Shown here: positions 6,605 through 11,713 of the stretch, piece by piece
Layout of the letters: each line of letters opens with the position of its first letter
Numbering within the stretch: the first letter of the stretch is position 1
Assembly (NCBI GenBank): GCA_002482765.1
Contig: DLGP01000145.1
Coordinates: 377 to 12,089, forward strand
DNA from: Alphaproteobacteria bacterium UBA7691
Lineage (GTDB): Bacteria > Pseudomonadota > Alphaproteobacteria > Ferrovibrionales > Ferrovibrionaceae
Reading direction: 5' to 3'
DNA: 11,713 nt
The notes under the pieces: model-generated
Database searches by the model: none
Told to the model about the DNA's origin: nothing
Seen by the model: the letters and a program-made list of their open reading frames with translations, nothing else
Translations under genes and position numbers: made by a program

Positions 6605-7264
6605 ATGGGCATGACGCAGAATACCCCATCGCGCCGCAGCCTGCTTGCCACTGGTTTGGCCGGCCTGCTATTCACATTTGCCGGGCCGGCGCAGGCCAAA
6701 TTGTCGCCGGCCGAGCGGGCCGAGCTGGATCGTCTGGCCACTTATTTCAACAGTATCCGCAGCCTGATGGGGCGCTTCCTGCAAATTGGCCCGGATGGCA
6801 GCGCCGCCGAAGGGCTGATCGCGCTGCAACGCCCGGGTCGTTTCCGCTTTGAGTATGATCCGCCGGCGCCGCTGCTGATCGTTTCCGATGGCAGCTATAT
6901 CACCATGGAAGACCGCCAGCTCAAATCGGTTGACCGCCTGCCGCTTGGCTCCACCCCGCTGGATATCCTGGTGCGCGATCAGGTCAGTTTCGACGATCCG
7001 AAACTGGCGGTGCAGCGGCTGGAACGCGGCGCCTCGGTGCTGCGGGTCACCCTGGCGGATGCCGGCAAGCCGCATGATGGCAGCCTGGTGCTGAGCTTCT
7101 CTGACCGGCCGCTCGGCTTTACCGGCTGGACCGTGCATGACGCCCAGGGCCAGACCACCACGGTGGCGCTTTCCGCCCTGGACCTCAACCCGACCCTGCC
7201 GGACAGCCTGTTCCGTTATGGCATGCGCCCGGCCCAGTTGCGCGAATTACAGCGCCGCCGGTAA
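6605..7264 (+). CDS. lolA: Outer-membrane lipoprotein carrier protein LolA
   Basis: Periplasmic chaperone of 219 residues that takes lipoproteins released by the LolCDE transporter and carries them to the outer membrane. Residues 1-31 are a signal peptide: basic n-region, hydrophobic LLATGLAGLLFTFAG, and an AQA cleavage site before Lys32. The mature part fits the LolA fold: SIRSLMGRFLQ, the GLIALQRPGRFRFEYDPP strand pair (with the Arg-rich PGRFRF), LLIVSDGSYITMED, LPLGSTPLDILV, and a C-terminal hydrophobic SALDLNPTLPDSLF. The n-region contains SRRSLL, close to a twin-arginine motif. The ATG at 6605 was kept; a second ATG at 6611 is equally possible, and neither has a good ribosome-binding site. 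It is transcribed with no clear neighbour in the same operon. Confidence 0.92.
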   Translation: MGMTQNTPSRRSLLATGLAGLLFTFAGPAQAKLSPAERAELDRLATYFNSIRSLMGRFLQIGPDGSAAEGLIALQRPGRFRFEYDPPAPLLIVSDGSYITMEDRQLKSVDRLPLGSTPLDILVRDQVSFDDPKLAVQRLERGASVLRVTLADAGKPHDGSLVLSFSDRPLGFTGWTVHDAQGQTTTVALSALDLNPTLPDSLFRYGMRPAQLRELQRRR

Positions 7265-7365
7265 CAAATTCGGCCGATCTCGTTACAATTTGAAACAGCC
7301 AGCATTCAGGCGAGCTTGAGGCCGCACTTTCGTCTAAAACCCGGATTCGCCACGCCCGGCAAAGG

Positions 7366-7393
7366 TTGCGGCGGCGCGGAAGGCTGCTATAAC
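7366..7393 (+). promoter_or_regulatory. Candidate promoter of sucCDA
   Basis: TTGCGG (7366-7371) and TATAAC (7388-7393, 5 of 6 to TATAAT) are 16 bases apart, placing the transcript start near 7400, about 70 bases before sucC. The -35 box matches only at TTG. It sits in the 204-base gap (7265-7468) between lolA and sucC; besides this I see only a short CAAATT/AATTTG inverted repeat (7265-7270, 7287-7292) and no clear lolA terminator. Confidence 0.42.
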
Positions 7394-7468
7394 CTCGACC
7401 GCACTTCGAACCGAGAACAGCCAGGGTTCCTCTATTTTTGCCGGCTACCCTAAAATCCGAAGGTCCGC

Positions 7469-8638
7469 ATGAATATCCATGAATACCAGGCCAAGAGCCT
7501 GCTTGCGAAATACGGCGTTGCGGTGCCCCGCGGCGGCGTGGCATTCACCCCCGACGAGGCGGCCAATGTCGCCCGTGAACTGGGCGGCCCGGTCTGGGTG
7601 GTGAAGGCCCAGATCCATGCCGGCGGTCGCGGCAAGGGCGGCGGCGTCAAGGTGGTGAAGTCCATCGACGCGGTGAGCGAAACCGCCAAGAACATGCTGG
7701 GCATGACCCTGGTGACGCACCAGACCGGCCCCGAGGGCAAGCTGGTGAAGCGGCTCTATGTGGAAGAAGGCTGCGACATCAAGCGTGAGCTGTATCTCAG
7801 CCTGCTGATCGACCGCGCCACCTCGCGTGTCACCGTGATGGCCTCCACCGAAGGCGGTATGGACATCGAGGAAGTGGCCGCCAAGCATCCGAAGAAGATT
7901 TTCAAGCTGGCGATTGATCCAGTCACCGGCTTGCAGCCGTTCCATGCCCGCAAGATCGCCTTCGCGCTCAAGCTGAAGGACAAGCAGGTCGGCTCGGCGG
8001 TGAAGTTCCTGACCGCGATGTATCAGGCCTTCATTGCGCTGGATGCCTCGATTGTCGAGATCAACCCGCTGGTTGTCACCGGCGCCGGTGATCTGATCGC
8101 GCTCGATGCCAAGATGAATTTCGACGACAACGCGCTGTTCCGCCACAAGGACGTGGCCGAGATGCGCGACCCGGACGAGGAAGACCCGTCCGAATTGGAA
8201 GCCGCCAAGTATGAGCTGAATTATGTCAAGCTCGATGGCAAGATCGGCTGCATGGTGAACGGCGCCGGTCTGGCCATGGCCACCATGGACATCATCAAGC
8301 TGTACGGCTCCGAGCCGGCCAACTTCCTCGATGTTGGCGGCGGCGCCACCAAGGAGCGCGTCACCGCTGCGTTCAAGATCATTCTCAAGGATCCCAATGT
8401 GAAGGGCATCCTGGTGAATATCTTCGGCGGCATCATGCGCTGCGACGTGATCGCGGAAGGCGTGATCGCGGCGGCGCGGGAAGTGAAATTGTCGGTGCCG
8501 CTTGTCGTTCGGCTTGAAGGCACTAACGTTGAGCTGGGCAAGAAGATCATGGCCGAGAGCGGCCTGCCGATCATTTCTGGCGATAATCTTGCCGACGCTG
8601 CCCAGAAGGTGGTCAAGGCCGTGAAGGAGGCCGCGTAA
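7469..8638 (+). CDS. sucC: Succinyl-CoA synthetase (ADP-forming) beta subunit
   Basis: Beta subunit of the TCA-cycle enzyme that converts succinyl-CoA to succinate with formation of ATP or GTP; it holds the nucleotide site. The 389 residues match the usual length (about 388). The start MNIHEYQAKSLLAKYG is the family signature and is preceded by GAAGG at 7459-7463, 5 bases from the ATG. The ATP-grasp domain shows VKAQIHAGGRGKGGG (45-59), VEINPLVV (196-203) and ALDAK with Asp213. The C-terminal CoA-ligase domain has NFLDVGGGATKERV and VNIFGGIMRCDVIAEGV. The stop overlaps sucD by one base. No mdh gene precedes it, although mdh-sucCDAB is the common alphaproteobacterial order. Confidence 0.98.
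   Translation: MNIHEYQAKSLLAKYGVAVPRGGVAFTPDEAANVARELGGPVWVVKAQIHAGGRGKGGGVKVVKSIDAVSETAKNMLGMTLVTHQTGPEGKLVKRLYVEEGCDIKRELYLSLLIDRATSRVTVMASTEGGMDIEEVAAKHPKKIFKLAIDPVTGLQPFHARKIAFALKLKDKQVGSAVKFLTAMYQAFIALDASIVEINPLVVTGAGDLIALDAKMNFDDNALFRHKDVAEMRDPDEEDPSELEAAKYELNYVKLDGKIGCMVNGAGLAMATMDIIKLYGSEPANFLDVGGGATKERVTAAFKIILKDPNVKGILVNIFGGIMRCDVIAEGVIAAAREVKLSVPLVVRLEGTNVELGKKIMAESGLPIISGDNLADAAQKVVKAVKEAA
8623..8630 (+). promoter_or_regulatory. Strong ribosome-binding site of sucD inside the end of sucC
   Basis: GAAGGAGG is nearly the full anti-Shine-Dalgarno complement, 7 bases before the sucD ATG. Stop and start share a base in TAATG (8636-8640), so terminating ribosomes can restart at once, which suits the equal subunit dosage of this enzyme. 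Confidence 0.8.
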
Positions 8639-9516
8639 TGGCTGTTCTCGTTAACAAGGACACCAAGGTGATCTGCCAGGGCATCACCGGCGCCCAGGGC
8701 ACGTTCCATTCCGAACAGGCCATTGCCTATGGCACCAAGATGGTTGGCGGCGTCACCCCCGGCAAGGGCGGAACGCAGCATCTCGGCCTGCCGGTTTTTG
8801 ACACCGTGGGCGACGCGGTGAAAAAGACCAAGGCCACGGCCAGCGTGATCTATGTGCCGCCGCCGTTCGCCGCCGACTCGATCCTGGAAGCGATTGATGC
8901 TCAGGTGAAGCTGGTGGTGTGCATCACCGAAGGCATCCCGGTTTTGGACATGGTGCGTGTGAAGCGCGCCCTGGCCAACAGCAAGACCCGCCTGATCGGC
9001 CCGAACTGCCCCGGCATCATCACGCCCGGCGAATGCAAGATCGGCATCATGCCGGGCCATATCCATCGTCGCGGCAAGGTCGGCATCGTGTCGCGTTCCG
9101 GCACCCTGACCTATGAAGCGGTGGCGCAGACCACGGCGGCCGGTTTGGGCCAGACCACCTGCATCGGCATCGGCGGCGATCCGGTTAACGGCACCAACTT
9201 CATTGATTGCCTTGACCTGTTCCTGAAGGACCCGGAAACCGAAGCCATCATCATGATCGGCGAAATCGGTGGCTCGGCCGAGGAAGAGGCGGCCGAGTTC
9301 ATGCGTAAGAACAAGGTGAAGAAGCCGACGGTTGGCTTCATCGCCGGTCGCACTGCGCCCCCGGGTCGCCGCATGGGTCATGCCGGCGCCATCATCTCGG
9401 GCGGCAAGGGCGATGCTGAAACCAAGCTTGAGGCCATGCGTTCGGCCGGCATCCGCGTGTCGGATAGCCCGGCGGCGCTCGGCACCACGCTGGTTGATCT
9501 GTTGAACGGGAAGTAA
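8638..9516 (+). CDS. sucD: Succinyl-CoA synthetase alpha subunit
   Basis: Alpha subunit, which binds CoA and carries the phosphohistidine relay between succinyl-phosphate and the nucleotide. The 292 residues agree with family length (about 289). The Rossmann-type CoA-binding region is visible at QGITGAQGTFHSEQA (14-28) and the VGGVTPGKGG loop (36-45). Then come GPNCPGIITPGECKIGIMP (121-139), SRSGTLTYE (152-160) and GEIGG (208-212). The active-site motif RRMGHAGAI contains the phosphorylated residue, here His248. All key residues are intact. It overlaps sucC by one base and is followed 56 bases later by sucA, so the three genes form one operon. Confidence 0.98.
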   Translation: MAVLVNKDTKVICQGITGAQGTFHSEQAIAYGTKMVGGVTPGKGGTQHLGLPVFDTVGDAVKKTKATASVIYVPPPFAADSILEAIDAQVKLVVCITEGIPVLDMVRVKRALANSKTRLIGPNCPGIITPGECKIGIMPGHIHRRGKVGIVSRSGTLTYEAVAQTTAAGLGQTTCIGIGGDPVNGTNFIDCLDLFLKDPETEAIIMIGEIGGSAEEEAAEFMRKNKVKKPTVGFIAGRTAPPGRRMGHAGAIISGGKGDAETKLEAMRSAGIRVSDSPAALGTTLVDLLNGK

Positions 9517-9535
9517 CGGCACAACACTGAAGAGG

Positions 9536-9562
9536 GCGGCGCCGGCCAACAAGCGGCGCCGC
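9536..9562 (+). repeat. GC-rich hairpin in the sucD-sucA gap
   Basis: GCGGCGCCG (9536-9544) pairs with CGGCGCCGC (9554-9562) over nine bases, with a 9-base loop. Each arm is itself largely self-complementary, so the same unit also reads as a direct repeat 17 bases apart. It ends 10 bases before the sucA ATG, where no Shine-Dalgarno sequence is visible. There is no T run, so it is not a terminator; an RNA-level effect on sucA is possible. Confidence 0.5.
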
Positions 9563-9572
9563 ATACAGCCCC

Positions 9573-11713
9573 ATGACGGCGCAACTCGAACGCACCCAGT
9601 TCCTCTACGGCGGCAACAGCTCCTTCGTGGAGGAGCTGTATGGCAAGTTCGTCGCCGACCCCAACAGCGTCGACGCCTCCTGGCGCGAATTCTTCGCCGC
9701 GCTGGGCGAAGGCTTCGCCCAGCCGGCTGATGCCAGGATGCGGCCGTCATGGCAGCCGGTGGCGCCGCTGGTGCAACTCGACGATGAGGGTCTGCTCGGC
9801 AGCCAGGGCAAGGCCAGCAAGGCTGCCGACAAGGCGCTCAAGGCCGGCGCCAGTGCCGCCGATGCCCGTGCCGCTGCGCTGGACACCATCCGCGCCGCGA
9901 TGCTGATCCGCAATTACCGCATCCGCGGCCATCTGATGGCCAATCTCGATCCGCTCGGCATCCAGGCGCCGGGCGCACATCCCGAGCTTGAGCCGACCAC
10001 CTATGGCTTCTCGGAAGCCGATATGGACCGGCCGATCTTCATCGATTTCATGCTCGGGCTGGAAACCGCGACTCTGCGCGAAATCCTCGCCATCCTGCGC
10101 CGCACCTATTGCTCGACCATTGGCGTTGAGTTCATGCATATCTACCACCAGGAACAGAAGGCCTGGATTCAGGAGCGGATTGAAGGCCGCGACAAGGAGG
10201 TGCATTTCACCCCCGAGGGCAAGCGCGCCATCCTGAACAAGCTGGTGGAAGCGGAAATCTTCGAGCGCTTCTGCCACATGAAGTTCACCGGCACCAAGCG
10301 GTTTGGCCTGGAAGGCGGCGAAGCGCTGATTCCGGCGCTGGAAGCCATCATAAAGCGCGGCGGCCAGATGGGCCTACTGGATATCGAATTGGGCATGCCG
10401 CATCGTGGCCGCCTCAACCTGCTGGCCAATGTGATGGCCAAGCCGTATCGCGCCATCTTCTCGGAATTCAAGGGCATGGCTTACCATCCCGACGATTTCC
10501 AGGGTTCGGGCGACGTGAAGTACCATCTTGGTGTGTCGTCGGATCGTGAATTCGATGGCAACAAGGTGCATCTCTCGCTCGCCGCCAATCCGTCGCATCT
10601 TGAGATCATCAATCCGGTCTGCCTTGGCAAGTCGCGCGCCAAGCAGACCCAGCTTGGCGATACCGAGCGCGGCCAGGTGATGACCGTGCTGCTGCATGGC
10701 GATGCGGCCTTTGCCGGCCAGGGCGTGGTGGCGGAATGTTTTGCGCTGTCCGAATTGCGCGGCTACCGCACCGGCGGCACCATCCACATCATCGTCAACA
10801 ACCAGATCGGTTTCACCACCAACCCGAGCTATTCGCGATCGTCGCCCTATCCGTCGGATGGCGCCAAGGTGGTGCAGGCGCCGATCTTCCATGTCAATGG
10901 CGACGATCCCGAGGCGGTGACGCATGTGGCGAAGATCGCCACCGAATTCCGCCAGACCTTCAAGAAGGATGTGGTGATCGACCTGTTCTGTTATCGCCGC
11001 CATGGCCATAACGAGACCGACGATCCGTCTTTCACCCAGCCGGTGATGTATCGCACCATTGCCACCCATCCGACCACGCGGCAGCTTTATTCCAAGCGGC
11101 TGGTGGATGAAGGCACGCTCAGCGAGGCCGAGGCGGAAGCGATGGTGACCAACTTCCAGAACCGTCTGGAAGATGAACTGGAAGCCTCGAAGTCGTTCAA
11201 GCCGAACAAGGCCGACTGGCTGGAAGGCAAGTGGAGCGGCCTGGAAGTGGCCTCAGGCGATGATCGCCGTGGCTCCACTGCCGTGGAACTGGATGTGCTG
11301 CGCCAGGTTGGCGCCGCCATCACCACGGTGCCGGAAGGTTTCAACATCCATAAGACGCTGACCCGCCAGCTCGCCACCAAGAAGGCGATGATTGATAACG
11401 GCGAGGGTATTGATTGGGCCACGGCGGAAGCACTGGCTTTCGGCTCTTTGCAGCTTGAAGGCCATGGCGTGCGCCTCTCCGGCCAGGATTGTGGCCGTGG
11501 CACGTTCAGCCAGCGCCACTCAGTGTGGCACGACCAGCAGACCGAGGAGCGCTATGTGCCGCTCAACAATCTCGGCGCCGGTGCCGCCAATTATGAAGTG
11601 ATCGACAGCCTGCTCTCCGAAGTGGCGGTGCTGGGTTATGATTACGGCTACAGCCTGGCCGATCCGAACACGCTGACGATCTGGGAAGGCCAGTTCGGCG
11701 ATTTCGCCAATGG
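9573..11713 (+). CDS. sucA: 2-oxoglutarate dehydrogenase E1 component, 5' part (3' end outside window)
   Basis: Thiamine-diphosphate-dependent E1 subunit that decarboxylates 2-oxoglutarate and passes the succinyl group to the E2 lipoyl domain. The frame is open to the window edge: 713 residues, against a usual 960-990, so about 250 C-terminal residues lie outside. The N-terminal E2-binding segment is typical (QFLYGGNSSFVEELY, then SVDASWREFF). Active-site motifs are intact: MPHRGRLN with His277, LHGDAAFAGQG (Gly376 onward), VNNQIGFTTNP (Asn409 onward) for cofactor and Mg2+, and HGHNETDDP (477-485). Near the edge are SGQDCGRGTFSQRH and the start of the YDYGYS region. The ATG at 9573 is the only start before the conserved N-terminus; an in-frame stop lies upstream at 9528. 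The E2 gene (sucB) probably follows. Confidence 0.98.
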   Translation, partial: MTAQLERTQFLYGGNSSFVEELYGKFVADPNSVDASWREFFAALGEGFAQPADARMRPSWQPVAPLVQLDDEGLLGSQGKASKAADKALKAGASAADARAAALDTIRAAMLIRNYRIRGHLMANLDPLGIQAPGAHPELEPTTYGFSEADMDRPIFIDFMLGLETATLREILAILRRTYCSTIGVEFMHIYHQEQKAWIQERIEGRDKEVHFTPEGKRAILNKLVEAEIFERFCHMKFTGTKRFGLEGGEALIPALEAIIKRGGQMGLLDIELGMPHRGRLNLLANVMAKPYRAIFSEFKGMAYHPDDFQGSGDVKYHLGVSSDREFDGNKVHLSLAANPSHLEIINPVCLGKSRAKQTQLGDTERGQVMTVLLHGDAAFAGQGVVAECFALSELRGYRTGGTIHIIVNNQIGFTTNPSYSRSSPYPSDGAKVVQAPIFHVNGDDPEAVTHVAKIATEFRQTFKKDVVIDLFCYRRHGHNETDDPSFTQPVMYRTIATHPTTRQLYSKRLVDEGTLSEAEAEAMVTNFQNRLEDELEASKSFKPNKADWLEGKWSGLEVASGDDRRGSTAVELDVLRQVGAAITTVPEGFNIHKTLTRQLATKKAMIDNGEGIDWATAEALAFGSLQLEGHGVRLSGQDCGRGTFSQRHSVWHDQQTEERYVPLNNLGAGAANYEVIDSLLSEVAVLGYDYGYSLADPNTLTIWEGQFGDFAN

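Noticed and set aside
7445..8146. Minus-strand open frame (233 codons) opposite sucC
   Set aside because: Antisense to a universally conserved gene; no recognisable motif.
8221..9750. Long minus-strand open frame (509 codons) opposite sucC, sucD and sucA
   Set aside because: It lies antisense to three certain genes. Its composition (Arg, Ala, His, Gly) is that of a GC-rich shadow frame and it resembles no protein family.

Overview
The window looks like chromosomal DNA of a GC-rich alphaproteobacterium, perhaps of the Rhodospirillales and their relatives. The reasons are the sucC-sucD-sucA order, the style of ribosomal protein S1, and the presence of LolA, DUF29, YbjQ and RES/Xre genes. The lineage is an inference; nothing here fixes genus or species. 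No rRNA, tRNA, CRISPR array, insertion sequence or prophage gene was seen.

Layout. Positions 1-1428 are the 3' part of rpsA (+ strand), closed by a textbook intrinsic terminator (1451-1485). Next is a two-gene + strand module (1589-2478): a Xre/MbcA/ParS-type antitoxin and a RES-domain toxin, preceded by a long inverted repeat that looks like an autoregulatory operator. Converging on it is a minus-strand block, read right to left: a DUF29 protein and a YbjQ-family protein (ATGA overlap, 6534-5732), a TetR regulator (5652-5056), an alpha/beta hydrolase (5010-4084), and a 511-residue protein with a C-terminal PilZ-like segment (4018-2483). From 6605 the + strand resumes with lolA, then a 204-base gap holding a candidate promoter, then sucC and sucD (overlapping by one base) and sucA, which runs off the right edge.

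How the genes work together. SucC and SucD form succinyl-CoA synthetase and SucA is the E1 subunit of 2-oxoglutarate dehydrogenase, so the right third encodes consecutive TCA-cycle steps. The TetR regulator probably controls itself and the hydrolase behind it: its promoter has good -35 and -10 boxes, a near-perfect 16-base palindrome between them, and so little leader that the mRNA is predicted to start at or one base before the ATG. The RES/Xre pair is a likely NAD-targeting type II toxin-antitoxin system placed right behind an essential ribosomal gene. Most of the window is ordinary core genome. The parts most worth a second look are the toxin-antitoxin module with its operator, the leaderless TetR promoter, and the PilZ-like protein with its large uncharacterised helical N-terminal part.
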